Assembly (NCBI GenBank): GCA_963805255.1
Contig: CAWDTK010000013.1
Location: 292,805 to 356,804, forward strand
Direction: 5' to 3'
Source: Bog-532 sp963805255
GTDB taxonomy: Bacteria > Actinomycetota > Actinomycetes > Streptosporangiales > Streptosporangiaceae
DNA: 64,000 bases
The position numbers and the translations under genes are program-made. This document shows positions 1-8,890 of this stretch, one piece after another (the stretch's first letter is position 1; each line of letters begins with the position of its first letter). Below the pieces are notes generated by a model. It had not been told where the DNA came from, made no database searches, and saw only the letters and a list, made by a program, of their open reading frames with translations.

Positions 1-1
1 C

Positions 2-586
2 GGCGACGCGGGTGGATTCGACGAGACGTTCCCGCGCGCGGAGATGGCGCCGCTGCGCCGCGCGGAGCAGACCGCGGCCGCGAAGTGCGTCGGCGTGCAC
101 GACGTCCGGTTCCTCGGTTACCCCGACGGCAGGGTCGAGCCGAGTATCGGCCTGCGCCGGGACCTGGCCCGCGTGATCAGGCAGGTCCGGCCGGATCGGG
201 TGGTGTGCCCCAGCCCGGAGCGCAATTACGCGCGGATAGGGATCAGCCATCCCGACCACCGCGCGGTGGGGTCGGCGGCCCTCGACGCCGTGTACCCGGA
301 CGCGCGTAACCCGTTCGCCTTCCCGGAACTGGCCGCCGGCGAGGGACTCGCCGCCTGGGCGGCCGGGGAGGTCTGGATCTCCGGCGGCCCGGCGCCGAAC
401 CACTACGTGGACGTGACCGACACGTTCCCGCGCAAGCTGGCAGCGCTGCGCGCACACGACAGCCAGACCCGCCAGCTGACCGATCTCAACGCGCGGCTGC
501 GCGAGCGGCTCGCCGCCTCGGCTGGGCGCGCGGGCCTGGGTGACGGCCGGCTCGCTGAGGCCTTCCAGGTTCTCGAGACGGCCTGA
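2..586 (+). CDS. PIG-L family deacetylase, 5' end outside window
   Basis: Members of the PIG-L/LmbE family are zinc-dependent N-acetylglucosamine deacetylases; in actinomycetes they include MshB and Mca of mycothiol metabolism and many uncharacterised relatives. The frame is open from the first base of the window, so the N-terminus with the usual HPDD metal motif is missing. The visible part keeps the later family motif HPDHRAVG (about 66 codons after the window start) and the stretch PDRVVCPSPERNYA before it. The C-terminal third is charged and ends at a TGA at 584-586. No partner gene lies close on the same strand; tsaD follows convergently. The family call is firm, the substrate is not. 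Confidence 0.8.
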   Translation, partial: GDAGGFDETFPRAEMAPLRRAEQTAAAKCVGVHDVRFLGYPDGRVEPSIGLRRDLARVIRQVRPDRVVCPSPERNYARIGISHPDHRAVGSAALDAVYPDARNPFAFPELAAGEGLAAWAAGEVWISGGPAPNHYVDVTDTFPRKLAALRAHDSQTRQLTDLNARLRERLAASAGRAGLGDGRLAEAFQVLETA

Positions 587-643
587 CCTGGTGCTCTGTC
601 CCGCGGACCTGGAGACGGCTTCCCCCGGGCTCATCGAACCCGG

Positions 644-1675
644 CTAGCGGACGACCACCTCGGTGACGGGGAGGGCGGAGTCGGCGGGCAGGTCCAGCGG
701 CGACGGCGGAAGGCCCCGCGAAGCGAGTTCGGAACCGAGGGCGGCCACCATCGCGCCGTTGTCGGTGCACAGGCCGGGGCGCGGAACGCGCAGGCGGATG
801 CCGGCGGCCGTACAGCGTTCCTCGGCCAGGGCGCGCAGGCGGGAGTTGGCCGCCACGCCGCCGCCGATGACGAGGTGGCCGACGCCATGCCGGAGGCAGG
901 CGGCGACGGCCTTGCGGGTCAGCACGTCCGCGACCGCCTCCTGAAAGGACGCGGCGACATCGGCCACCGGGACCGGTTCGCCGCGGGCGGCGCGTTCTTC
1001 GACCCACCGGGCCACGGCTGTCTTCAGGCCCGCGAAAGAGAAGTCAAGCGACCCGTCGTGGTACTTCCCCCGCGGAAACGCGATCGCGGCCGGATCACCA
1101 GACCGGGCCGCCTTATCGATGGGCGGGCCACCCGGGAACGGGAGGCCGAGCACCCGGGCGACCTTGTCGTACGCTTCGCCGGCGGCGTCGTCGACGGTCA
1201 CGCCGAGGGATATCACCTCGCCCGCGACGTCGGGGACGAGCAGCAGCGACGAATGGCCGCCCGATACGAGCAGCGCGATGACCGGCGCTGGCAGCGGGCC
1301 GTGCTCAAGCTGGTCGACGGCTACGTGCGCGGCCAGGTGGTTGACGCCGTACAACGGCTTTCCCAGCGTGAGCGCGTACGCCTTGGCCGCCGCCACGCCC
1401 ACCAGCAGGGCACCCGCCAGGCCGGGGCCCGCCGTCACCGCGATCGCGTCCACGTCGGCCAGCGTGACGCCTGCCTCGGCCAGCGCCCGGTCGACCGACG
1501 GGATCATCGCCTCCAGATGGGCCCGGCTGGCTACTTCCGGGACGACGCCACCGAACCGGGCGTGCTCATCGACACTGGACGCCACCGCGTCGGCCAGCAG
1601 TTCGTGCGCGCGGACCAGTCCGGCCCCCGTCTCGTCGCAGGAGGTCTCGATGCCGAGAACGAGCGGGCCCGTCAC
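644..1675 (-). CDS. tsaD: tRNA N6-adenosine threonylcarbamoyltransferase TsaD
   Basis: TsaD transfers the threonylcarbamoyl group from threonylcarbamoyl-AMP to adenosine 37 of ANN-decoding tRNAs, working with TsaB and TsaE in the cytoplasm. The 343-residue product has the normal family length. It opens with VLGIETSCDETGAGLV and carries the iron-binding NHLAAH motif near residue 112, the LVSGGHSS motif near residue 136 and a C-terminal CTDNGAMVAALG segment. The start overlaps the end of rimI by four bases, the usual sign of translational coupling in an operon read tsaB-rimI-tsaD. Nothing is unusual in its sequence. Confidence 0.97.
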   Translation of the reverse strand: MTGPLVLGIETSCDETGAGLVRAHELLADAVASSVDEHARFGGVVPEVASRAHLEAMIPSVDRALAEAGVTLADVDAIAVTAGPGLAGALLVGVAAAKAYALTLGKPLYGVNHLAAHVAVDQLEHGPLPAPVIALLVSGGHSSLLLVPDVAGEVISLGVTVDDAAGEAYDKVARVLGLPFPGGPPIDKAARSGDPAAIAFPRGKYHDGSLDFSFAGLKTAVARWVEERAARGEPVPVADVAASFQEAVADVLTRKAVAACLRHGVGHLVIGGGVAANSRLRALAEERCTAAGIRLRVPRPGLCTDNGAMVAALGSELASRGLPPSPLDLPADSALPVTEVVVR

Positions 1676-2187
1676 TGCACACCGCCCGCGGGCGCCGTGC
1701 CGGCTCGCCCCGCGCGATCGGGCGTGGCGGGCTGGCTGAGGCCGCAGCGCATCACGATCGCGTCCATGCCGGAAGGCTGGTAGTAGCCGCGCCGGATTCC
1801 GACGTCGAAGAAACCGAACCGCCGGTAGAGGTCCTGGGCCCGCGGATTGTCGGCGCGCACGTCAAGGAACACTTCCGCGCAGGCGTGCCGGGCTGCCTCT
1901 GCCAGCAGATTGGTCAGCAGCGCGGAACCTATCCCCCGGCCCCAGTGTCCCGTGGTGACGGCTAGCGTCAGCACCTCGGCCTGGCGGCCACCAGGCAGCG
2001 TCATCCCGGCGTATCCCACAAGTTTGTGCCCTTCCCCGGCCGCCACGTAGTGGCGGCCGCGTCCTTGCATGGCGAGTTCTTCAGCGAACATGCCCGGCGA
2101 CCACGCGTCGTCGGGGAAGAGTGAACGCTCCAGGTCCAGCACGGCCCCAAGATCGTCGTGGCGCAGCAGGCGCAGCCGCATGTTCAC
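1672..2187 (-). CDS. rimI: Ribosomal-protein-alanine N-acetyltransferase RimI
   Basis: This is a GNAT acetyltransferase of 171 residues. RimI acetylates the N-terminal alanine of ribosomal protein S18, and in actinomycetes it is routinely encoded between tsaB and tsaD. The acetyl-CoA binding loop is visible as GHWGRGIGSALL near residue 80, followed by the FLDVRADNPRAQDLYRRFGF segment typical of RimI. It overlaps tsaB upstream and tsaD downstream by four bases each. The last 20 residues are a low-complexity Gly/Ala/Arg tail with no counterpart in the family core. The real substrate may be broader than S18. Confidence 0.92.
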   Translation of the reverse strand: MNMRLRLLRHDDLGAVLDLERSLFPDDAWSPGMFAEELAMQGRGRHYVAAGEGHKLVGYAGMTLPGGRQAEVLTLAVTTGHWGRGIGSALLTNLLAEAARHACAEVFLDVRADNPRAQDLYRRFGFFDVGIRRGYYQPSGMDAIVMRCGLSQPATPDRAGRAGTAPAGGVQ

Positions 2188-2903
2188 GACGATGTCACCC
2201 TCTTGGGCGGGCCGGGAACCCGGGCGTCCGGCCGGCGCAGGTACAGCGGCTCGGGCGGCAGCAGCTCCCTATCGGTCCCGGGCCCGCTGAGGCCGGGCCC
2301 GCTGAGGCCGGGCCCGCTGAGGCCGGTCTCGGGACTGCTGAGGCGCTCGGCGACCAGTTCCGCCAGGACGACCGCGGCGGGGTGCTCCCGCCAGATCGGT
2401 TCGCCGAGCTCATCGGGGTAGAGCGTCGCCACCTGTCCCGCGACGGGCAGAACGGCGGCATCCGGGATCTCGGCGGGACGGCTGACGGCAGGCCCGGTGA
2501 CCCGCGATCCTGACCCCTCGTAGCGGGCCCAGTAGAGCTCCTTTCGGCGCGCGTCGGTGGCGGCGAGGAACTCCCGGCCGGCCGCGGCGGGGACCGCGGC
2601 GCGCGCGAGGACGTCGAGAGTGCAGACGCCGTAGACGGGGATGCCGAGCGTCCGGCCGAATACCCGTGCCGTGACCACGCCCACGCGCAGCCCGGTATAG
2701 GGACCCGGGCCCACCCCGGTCGCTATCGCGGTCAGATCGCCCGGCTCCGCGCCCGCATCGGCGATGACCTTGGCGATAGACGGGGCGAGCAGTTCACCGT
2801 GCCTGCGCGCATCCACCGTGACGGTCTCGGCCAGCACGCGCTGTCCGTCATGCAGGGCCACGGTGACGGCGGGAGTCGCGGTGTCGAAGGCAAGCAGAAG
2901 CAC
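2184..2903 (-). CDS. tsaB: t6A biosynthesis protein TsaB
   Basis: TsaB is the inactive ASKHA-fold partner of TsaD and is needed for t6A formation. The 239-residue protein begins LLLAFDTATPAVTVALHDG and has the GVGPGPYTGLRVGV segment near residue 66, which identifies the family. Near the C-terminus, a pentapeptide GLSGP is repeated three times by a 15-base tandem repeat; this is an insertion relative to ordinary TsaB. It is the first gene of the tsaB-rimI-tsaD operon; no tsaE is seen next to it. The divergent-looking space to the FAD oxidoreductase upstream is only 11 bases and both run on the minus strand. Confidence 0.93.
   Translation of the reverse strand: MLLLAFDTATPAVTVALHDGQRVLAETVTVDARRHGELLAPSIAKVIADAGAEPGDLTAIATGVGPGPYTGLRVGVVTARVFGRTLGIPVYGVCTLDVLARAAVPAAAGREFLAATDARRKELYWARYEGSGSRVTGPAVSRPAEIPDAAVLPVAGQVATLYPDELGEPIWREHPAAVVLAELVAERLSSPETGLSGPGLSGPGLSGPGTDRELLPPEPLYLRRPDARVPGPPKRVTSS
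2280..2324 (-). repeat. 15-bp coding tandem repeat in tsaB, three units
   Basis: Three identical 15-base units encode GLSGP repeats in the C-terminal tail of TsaB. The length is a multiple of three, so copy-number change keeps the frame. It is the mildest of several coding repeats in this window. Confidence 0.9.
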
Positions 2904-2914
2904 GGATGCACAGC

Positions 2915-4312
2915 CTAGTTCACGGCGGCGTTCTTCAGCGGCACGGCGGGATCGGTGAGCAAGCCGACGTCAACGGGCGTTCCGGCCGCGATGACGCGAC
3001 GGCCCTGGGCCAGGTCGCGCGGCCGGTCGACCGCGAGCACCGCCACCAGCCGGGACCCCGACAGCCAGCACGCCGTCCACGGGCCGGGAGCGGACGGGCC
3101 GGGACCACGCCAGACCAGCCGGTCGGCGCTCCCGTGGTACCCGGCGTACTGCATCATCCGGCCGAACTGCTCCGACCAGGAGTAGGGCACCGGGTCGTAA
3201 ACCTCCTCGCCGCCGAGGACGTTGGCCGCCGCCACCCGTGGGGCCTGCAGCGCCACGTCCCAGTGCTCGAAACGGAGCCGCCGGCCGTACCTGAGCGACC
3301 TGAAGGACGCGCAGTCGCCGACCGCGTAGACGTCCGGCGCGGACGTGCGCAGGTGCTCGTCGGTGGCGGCCCCGTTGTCGAGCCGGACGCCGGAGCCCGC
3401 CAGCCAAGCCACCGCCGGCCGGACTCCGACCGCGGTCACGATCTCGTCGGCGCGAATCCACCCGCCGCCGGCCAGGGCGAGCCCGCCGTCCTCCACCGAC
3501 TCGACGGTCTGCGATATCCGCAGCTCGATGCCGGCGGCCGCGTACCACGGGCCCGTCTGCGCGCCGACCTCGGCGCCGACCGCTCCGGCCAGCGGAGCCG
3601 GCCCGGCCTCCACGACGGCGACGCGGCAGCCGCGGGCGGCCGCGGCGGTGGCGAGCTCGGCCCCGATCCAGCCCGCTCCGACGATGACCAGGCGCACCCC
3701 CGGTCGCAGCCGGGCGCGGAGCTCCAGCGCGTCCTCGTGGGTGCGGAGAAATCGCTGGCGTCCGGGGCCGGGCAGGGCGACCGGTTCCGCTCCGGTGGCC
3801 GCGACCAGGCGGTCGAACGGGTACTCACCGCGCGGCGTGCGCACCAGGCCGCGCGGCCCGCCCGAGCTGCCCGGCCCGGCGGGCCCGGCGGGCCCGGCCA
3901 GTTCCAGGCCGGTCGCGGGCTCGCCCAGCCGCAGGTCGACGCCGAGCGCGGTAAAGTCCGCCCGGAGCGTGGTGTCCAGCGCGGCACGGATCCCGGCCGC
4001 GTCCGGCTCCCCGGCCAGAACCTCCCCCGGCAGAGCCTCCCCGGCCAGAACCTCCCCGGACGCCGACTGTGCAGGCGGTGATTGCTCCGGCGACGTCCGT
4101 TCAGACGGCGCCTGCTTCGACAGTGCCTGCTTCGACAGTGCCTGCTTGGACAGTGCTTGCTTGGACAGCGCTTGCTTGGACAGCGGCGGCCGGTCATACG
4201 GCGGCCTGCTCTCGGCGGCGATCATCGTGATCGGGCCGCCGAAGTCCCGCGCCCGGAGCTCCTCGGCGGTCCGGAGCCCGGCCAGCCCCCCGCCAGCGAT
4301 GACGACCTGCAT
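2915..4312 (-). CDS. NAD(P)/FAD-dependent oxidoreductase (ferredoxin-reductase-like)
   Basis: A flavoprotein oxidoreductase of about 465 residues. The start at 4312 is chosen because it places the Rossmann FAD motif (VVIAGGGLAGLRTAEEL) at residue 3; an upstream in-frame ATG at 4333 adds seven residues and would lie in the riboswitch. A second nucleotide-binding motif (VIVGAGWIGAELA) and the FAD-binding VYAVGDCASF segment follow in the normal order. Between the first motif and the rest sits an abnormal linker: five tandem copies of LSKQA and then alternating GEVLAGE/GEALPGE blocks, about 60 residues not expected in the family. The partner ferredoxin and the substrate are unknown. It is divergent from the thiamine operon and shares its promoter region. 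Confidence 0.85.
   Translation of the reverse strand: MQVVIAGGGLAGLRTAEELRARDFGGPITMIAAESRPPYDRPPLSKQALSKQALSKQALSKQALSKQAPSERTSPEQSPPAQSASGEVLAGEALPGEVLAGEPDAAGIRAALDTTLRADFTALGVDLRLGEPATGLELAGPAGPAGPGSSGGPRGLVRTPRGEYPFDRLVAATGAEPVALPGPGRQRFLRTHEDALELRARLRPGVRLVIVGAGWIGAELATAAAARGCRVAVVEAGPAPLAGAVGAEVGAQTGPWYAAAGIELRISQTVESVEDGGLALAGGGWIRADEIVTAVGVRPAVAWLAGSGVRLDNGAATDEHLRTSAPDVYAVGDCASFRSLRYGRRLRFEHWDVALQAPRVAAANVLGGEEVYDPVPYSWSEQFGRMMQYAGYHGSADRLVWRGPGPSAPGPWTACWLSGSRLVAVLAVDRPRDLAQGRRVIAAGTPVDVGLLTDPAVPLKNAAVN
4111..4185 (-). repeat. 15-bp coding tandem repeat, five units (LSKQA)
   Basis: Five consecutive 15-base units encode LSKQA in the FAD oxidoreductase, directly after the PPYDRPPLSK segment that normally occurs once in this family. 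The ancestral PPLSK motif seems to have been the seed of the expansion. The units differ by a few bases, so the array is not brand new. Confidence 0.9.
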
Positions 4313-4332
4313 GACGACATAGGCTAGGCGCA

Positions 4333-4424
4333 ACGCGCGGGAGTCCGGTGGAGACCGGACTGAGAGGGAAACTGGCGAGTTTCCGACCGCAGAACCTGAT
4401 CCGGATCATGCCGGCGAAGGGAGC
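4333..4424 (+). promoter_or_regulatory. TPP riboswitch (THI element)
   Basis: Both conserved halves of the thiamine pyrophosphate aptamer are present: GGACTGAGAGGG at about 4357-4368 and ACCTGATCCGGATCATGCC at about 4394-4412, followed by GGCGAAGGGAG. The Shine-Dalgarno AAGGGAG (4417-4423) of thiO is part of the 3' side of the aptamer, so ligand binding probably blocks translation. The element lies directly before thiO-thiS-thiG, matching the known use of this riboswitch. Confidence 0.95.
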
Positions 4425-4432
4425 GAAAGCGA

Positions 4433-5682
4433 TTGGCGACAGTGATCGTGGCCGGCGGCGGAGTGATCGGCCTGAGCATCGCCTGGCGGGCCGCCCAGCG
4501 AGGGTTCAGCGTGACGGTCGCCGACCCTTCCCCCGGCCAGGGCGCCAGTCACGCCGCGGCCGGCATGCTCACCCCGGTCTCCGAGGCCACCTACACGGAG
4601 AAGGAGCTGTTCGCGCTCGGCGCGGCGTCGCTGGAGCGCTACCCCGGCTTCGTGGCGGAACTGACCTCGGCGACGGGCGAACCGGCCGGCTTCCGCCGGA
4701 CCGGCACCCTCCAGGTCGGCTACGACGCCGACGACCTCGCCGTCATCGACGAGCTGCACGCACTGCAGGACAGCCTCGCCTTCCCGGGCCGCCGGCTGAC
4801 GGCGCGGGAGTGCCGCCGCCTCGAGCCAATGCTGGATCCGTCGGTGCGCGGCGGTCTGCTCGCCGAGGCGGACGGCTCGGTTGATCCGCGGCTGCTCACG
4901 CGTGCGCTGCTGGCCGCGGCCGCGCAGGCCGGGGTCCGGCTGATCAGGCAGCCCGTCGCGCAGATCATCCGAGATGCCGAACGGGCCTGGCCGGGCCGCA
5001 CCACAACGGCGGGGCGGGGACCGGACGCGTGTCGCGAGGAGGCGGGCCCGCGCGGCGCCGGACGGGTCTGCGGTATCCGTCTCGCCGACGGAACGACGAT
5101 CACGGCGGACTGGACGGTGCTCGCGGCCGGCTGGAACTCGGCGCACATCGACGGGCTCCCGGCGGACTGCGTGCCGCCGGTCCGGCCGGTCAAGGGGCAG
5201 GTGGTCCGGCTGCGCGCCCCGGACAGCGGCTTCCTGCACCGGACCGTTCGCGGCATCGTCAGGGGCTCGCCGGTCTACCTCGTGCCGCGGGAAACTGGCG
5301 AGCTGGTGCTGGGCGCGACCCAGGAGGAACTCGGCACGGACACCCGGGTGACCGCCGGCGGACTGTGGGAACTGCTGCGGGACGCGCGGACGCTGGTGCC
5401 GGGGATCACCGAACTCGAATCACCGAGGCGGTCGCGCGGCTGCGCCCCGGAACGCCGGACAACGCCCCGGTCCTGGGCCCGTGCGCCGCGGCCGGCCTGG
5501 TGCTGGCGACCGGTCATTTCCGCAGCGGGGTGCTGCTCACGCCGGTGACCGCCGACGTCATCGCGGACTACCTGGAGACCGGGCGGCTGCCCGAAGTGGC
5601 GGCGCACTTTACGATCGGCCGCTTCCACGCGAACCGCCCGGCGCCCGGGAACCGGCCTGAGCTGGGGGGACGGCCCGGATGA
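4433..5682 (+). pseudogene. thiO: Glycine oxidase ThiO, one-base frameshift
   Basis: ThiO is an FAD enzyme that oxidises glycine to the imine (dehydroglycine) used by ThiG to make the thiazole of thiamine. The TTG start at 4433 lies 10 bases after a good ribosome site inside the riboswitch. The first frame gives VIVAGGGVIGLSIAW, the FAD motif, and continues normally to LVPGITELE near 5415. There the family sequence (TEAVARLRPGTPDNAPVLGP, then GHFRSGVLLTPVTADVIADYL) moves to the next frame and runs to 5682. The pattern fits loss of one base in a short A run (expected GAA-ATC). Taken as it stands, the C-terminal FAD-binding part is lost. A sequencing error is a real alternative because the rest of the operon is intact. 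The end overlaps thiS by four bases. Confidence 0.85.
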
Positions 5683-5879
5683 ATATCGTCGTCAACGGGC
5701 GCGCGTTCGAGCTGGCCGACGGTGCGACGACGGCGGAGGCGGTCCGGTTGCTGACGAGCGCGGCCAGCGGCATCGCCGTCGCGGTCAACGGCCAGGTGGT
5801 GCGGCGTGCCGCGTGGGATTCCACCCCGCTGACGGACGGCGACCAGGTCGAGGTGCTCACCGCGGTCCAGGGTGGCTGA
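5679..5879 (+). CDS. thiS: Sulfur carrier protein ThiS
   Basis: A 66-residue ubiquitin-fold sulfur carrier. It begins MNIVVNGRAFEL and ends in the essential Gly-Gly (VQGG), the site adenylated and thiocarboxylated before sulfur transfer to ThiG. It overlaps thiO by four bases and its stop directly abuts the thiG start, so the three genes should be translated together under the riboswitch. Confidence 0.95.
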   Translation: MNIVVNGRAFELADGATTAEAVRLLTSAASGIAVAVNGQVVRRAAWDSTPLTDGDQVEVLTAVQGG

Positions 5880-6656
5880 ATGGACGATCCACTGGTTATC
5901 GCAGGTGAGAAGTTCGGCTCGCGGCTCATCATGGGCACCGGCGGGGCACCGAGCCTGGATGTTCTCGACCGCGCGCTCTCGGCGTCGGGCACCGAAATAA
6001 CGACCGTGGCGATACGCCGCGTCGCCCCGGGCACCGGGCATCCGGTGCTGGGCCTGCTCCCCGGGCGCGGTATCCGCGTGCTGCCGAATACCGCGGGATG
6101 CCATACCGCGGCCGACGCGGTGCGCACCGCTGAGCTGGCCCGCGAGGCGCTCGGCACCGAATGGGTGAAGCTCGAGGTGATCGCGGACGAGCGCACCTTG
6201 CTGCCGGATCCCGTCGAGCTGCTGGACGCGGCCGACATGCTCGTCGCCCGGGGTTTCACCGTGCTGCCTTACACCAGCGACGACCCGGTGCTGGCCCGGC
6301 GCCTGGAGCAGGCCGGCTGCGCCGCGGTCATGCCGCTCGGCGCGCCGATCGGCTCCGGGCTCGGCGTCAGGAATCCGCACAATATCGAGCTGATCGTGGC
6401 GGAGGCAGGCGTCCCCGTCATCCTCGATGCCGGCATCGGGACCGCGAGTGACGCCGTGATCGCGATGGAACTGGGCTGCGACGCGGTGCTGCTGGCGACC
6501 TCGGTGACCCGCGCCAGGGACCCAGAGCGGATGGCCGGGGCGATGCGGCACGCTGTCATCGCCGGGCGGATGGCGCGGCTGGCCGGCCGGGTCCCGCTAC
6601 GCCGCTACGCCAGCGCCTCATCACCCCCGGCGAGCGGCGGACCGCAAAGCGGGTAA
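5880..6656 (+). CDS. thiG: Thiazole synthase ThiG
   Basis: ThiG forms the thiazole phosphate of thiamine from deoxyxylulose phosphate, dehydroglycine and ThiS thiocarboxylate. The 258-residue protein has the family start GEKFGSRLIMGTGG, the PNTAGCHTAADAVRTAELAR segment, WVKLEVI with its catalytic lysine near residue 99, PLGAPIGSGLGVRNP, and PVILDAGIGTASDAVIAMELGCDAVLLAT. It is the last gene of the thiOSG operon. The C-terminus is slightly extended with Pro/Ser/Gly. Confidence 0.96.
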   Translation: MDDPLVIAGEKFGSRLIMGTGGAPSLDVLDRALSASGTEITTVAIRRVAPGTGHPVLGLLPGRGIRVLPNTAGCHTAADAVRTAELAREALGTEWVKLEVIADERTLLPDPVELLDAADMLVARGFTVLPYTSDDPVLARRLEQAGCAAVMPLGAPIGSGLGVRNPHNIELIVAEAGVPVILDAGIGTASDAVIAMELGCDAVLLATSVTRARDPERMAGAMRHAVIAGRMARLAGRVPLRRYASASSPPASGGPQSG

Positions 6657-6697
6657 TCCAGCCCGGTGTGGTTGGCCTGCTCGTACAATTTGGCCTG

Positions 6698-8665
6698 ATG
6701 GACACTACCCTCGCGGACCCCCTGGCCGGGCGGCTGCTTGACGGCCGCTACCAGGTGGAAGCGCTGGTTGCGCTCGGCGGCATGGCGACGGTGTACCGCG
6801 CCATCGACACCCGCCTGGATCGCCGGGTAGCGCTCAAGGTGATGCACGCGGACCTGGCGCGCGACGAGGATTTCGTCAACCGGTTCATCGGCGAGGCCAA
6901 GTCGGTCGCGCGCCTCCCGCACCCGAACGTGGTCTCCGTCTACGACCAGGGCCGGGACGGGCCCTACCTGTACCTGGCCATGGAGTACCTGCCCGGCCGG
7001 ACCCTGCGGGACCTGCTCAGCGAGCGGGGCCGCTTCCCGCCGCGTGCGGCGCTGTCCATCATGGTGCCGCTGCTGTCGGGCCTGGCGGCCGCGCACACGG
7101 CCGGGATCGTGCACCGGGACGTCAAACCGGAAAACGTGCTGATCGCCCCGGACGGCCACCTGAAGGTGGTCGACTTCGGCCTGGCCCGGGCGCTGTCGGT
7201 CAGCAGCCAGACGCGGACCGGCGTGATCATCGGCACCGTGGCATACCTGGCCCCCGAACAGGTCAGGGGAACCGGCACTGACGCCCGCACCGACGTCTAC
7301 GCGGCGGGCGTCGTCTTGTTCGAGCTGCTCACCGGGATCAAGCCGCATACCGGTGACAGCCCGCTCACGGTGGCGTACAAGCACGTCAACGAGACGGTCC
7401 CGGCGCCTTCGCGGTCCGTTCACAGCATTCCGCCGGAGCTTGACCGGCTCGTCGCGCAGGCCACGAGCCGGGACCCGCGGGGCCGCCCGGCGGACGCGGC
7501 CGAGTTTCTCCGGCTGGTCAACGACGTCATGCGGGTGCTGCCGGCCGACAGCGGGTGGGCCGCCCCGGCGGCGGCCGGGCCCGGGACCGGCTTCGTCGCG
7601 AACGGCGCCCCCGGATACGGCGCCGCTGGTTACAAGTTTCCTGGACACGGGGCCGCGGGATTCGGCCCCCCTGGATATGGCGCAGTGCACCACACCCAGG
7701 TCCTCGGGACCCCCGGCGACGGCCGGACGGTCATCGCCGGGCGCGATGACCTGGGCGGCGACGTCGGCTACGGCGATAGCTCCAGCGGCGGCTACCGGCG
7801 CAAGCGCCGGGCCGGGCTGCTGGCCGTGCTGGCGGTGCTCATCTGCGCGGTGGCCGGGGGCGCCGGGTGGTGGTTCACCCAGGCCGGGTACGCGACGGTC
7901 CCCGCGGTCGCGGGCATGACGAACGCCGCCGCCGTCACGGCGCTGCGTGCCGACGGCTTCACCGTCCGGATGGGCGCCGGGGTGACGGACAACAACGACA
8001 GGGCCGGGACGATCGCGCGCACCGTGCCGGGCATGGGCGGGCGCGTCCGCAGGAGGTCGGCGATCACCCTCATCCCGTCCGCCGGGCCGCGGATTATCAA
8101 GGTGCCCGACGTGGCCGGCCAGCAGCTCGCCGGCGCCCAGCAGGCTCTGCGTGGCGCCGGACTGACCACCGGGCAGGTCCGCAAGGTCGCGTCCGGCTCG
8201 GTCGACGCCGGGATCGTGGTCAGCACCCAGCCGGCCGCCGGGCTGTCCTCGCCGCAGCAGACGCCTGTCGTCATCACGGTGAGCGAGGGGCCCCCGCTGC
8301 CCAATTTCGTCGGCCAGGACCAGCAGAGCATCCAGCAGTGGGCGGTGCAGAACGGCATCACGCTCAACGTCCAGCAGGACACCGGCGGCAGCCAGCCGCA
8401 GGGCACCATCACCCGGCAGTCCCCGGCCGCGGGCACGTCGATCACCGACAACGAGACGGTGACGATCGGGGTGTCGGCCGGCCCGCCGCAGGTCACCATC
8501 CCGAACGTGGACGGCGTAAGCGTCGGCCAGGCGTGGCAGACGCTGATGCAGCTCGGTTTCAACGTGACGGTGAACCGGTTCGGGCCGTTCAGCAAGGTGT
8601 TCGCCTACAGCCCGAACGGCCAGGCGCCCGAGGGCAGCACGATCACCATCTACACCGGCTTCTGA
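6698..8665 (+). CDS. PASTA-domain Ser/Thr protein kinase (PknB/StkP type)
   Basis: A membrane receptor kinase of about 655 residues. The ATG at 6698 starts MDTTLADPLAGRLLDGRYQVE; an ORF start 30 bases upstream is less likely. The kinase domain (about residues 17-275) has a glycine-rich loop, VALKVMHADLA, the catalytic HRDVKPENVL near 139 and DFGLARAL near 160. A Pro/Gly/Tyr-rich juxtamembrane linker follows, then one membrane span near residues 373-393 and four extracellular PASTA repeats, which in this family sense muropeptides or lipid II. It follows thiG by about 40 bases and ends before two strong hairpins. Actinomycetes often have several such kinases; this one is not the PknB of the division operon by context. 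Confidence 0.93.
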   Translation: MDTTLADPLAGRLLDGRYQVEALVALGGMATVYRAIDTRLDRRVALKVMHADLARDEDFVNRFIGEAKSVARLPHPNVVSVYDQGRDGPYLYLAMEYLPGRTLRDLLSERGRFPPRAALSIMVPLLSGLAAAHTAGIVHRDVKPENVLIAPDGHLKVVDFGLARALSVSSQTRTGVIIGTVAYLAPEQVRGTGTDARTDVYAAGVVLFELLTGIKPHTGDSPLTVAYKHVNETVPAPSRSVHSIPPELDRLVAQATSRDPRGRPADAAEFLRLVNDVMRVLPADSGWAAPAAAGPGTGFVANGAPGYGAAGYKFPGHGAAGFGPPGYGAVHHTQVLGTPGDGRTVIAGRDDLGGDVGYGDSSSGGYRRKRRAGLLAVLAVLICAVAGGAGWWFTQAGYATVPAVAGMTNAAAVTALRADGFTVRMGAGVTDNNDRAGTIARTVPGMGGRVRRRSAITLIPSAGPRIIKVPDVAGQQLAGAQQALRGAGLTTGQVRKVASGSVDAGIVVSTQPAAGLSSPQQTPVVITVSEGPPLPNFVGQDQQSIQQWAVQNGITLNVQQDTGGSQPQGTITRQSPAAGTSITDNETVTIGVSAGPPQVTIPNVDGVSVGQAWQTLMQLGFNVTVNRFGPFSKVFAYSPNGQAPEGSTITIYTGF

Positions 8666-8677
8666 GCCGGATCGGGC

Positions 8678-8788
8678 GGACGCCAGCGCGCCATCGGCGT
8701 CCGGAAGACGCAGCCCGGTGCTGCGGCGCTCATCGCCACGGTGTCCGCGCTGGCTCTCATCCCGGGTGATATCCGCGGGATGAGAGCC
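8678..8788. terminator. Two hairpins between convergent kinase and pfkA genes
   Basis: A first stem pairs GGACGCC (8678) with GGCGTCC (8696). A second, stronger one pairs GGCTCTCATCCC (8752-8763) with its exact complement at 8777-8788. Neither has a T-run, as is common in high-GC actinomycetes. They sit between two convergent genes and probably end transcription from both sides. Confidence 0.6.
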
Positions 8789-8890
8789 ACGGAGGGCAGC
8801 AACCCGGTCCTGGCCGCCGAGCCGGTCCCGGACGCCAGGCCAGCCCTGAACGCCGAAACGTGACCGTCCCCTGATCCGGGGGCGGTGCGC

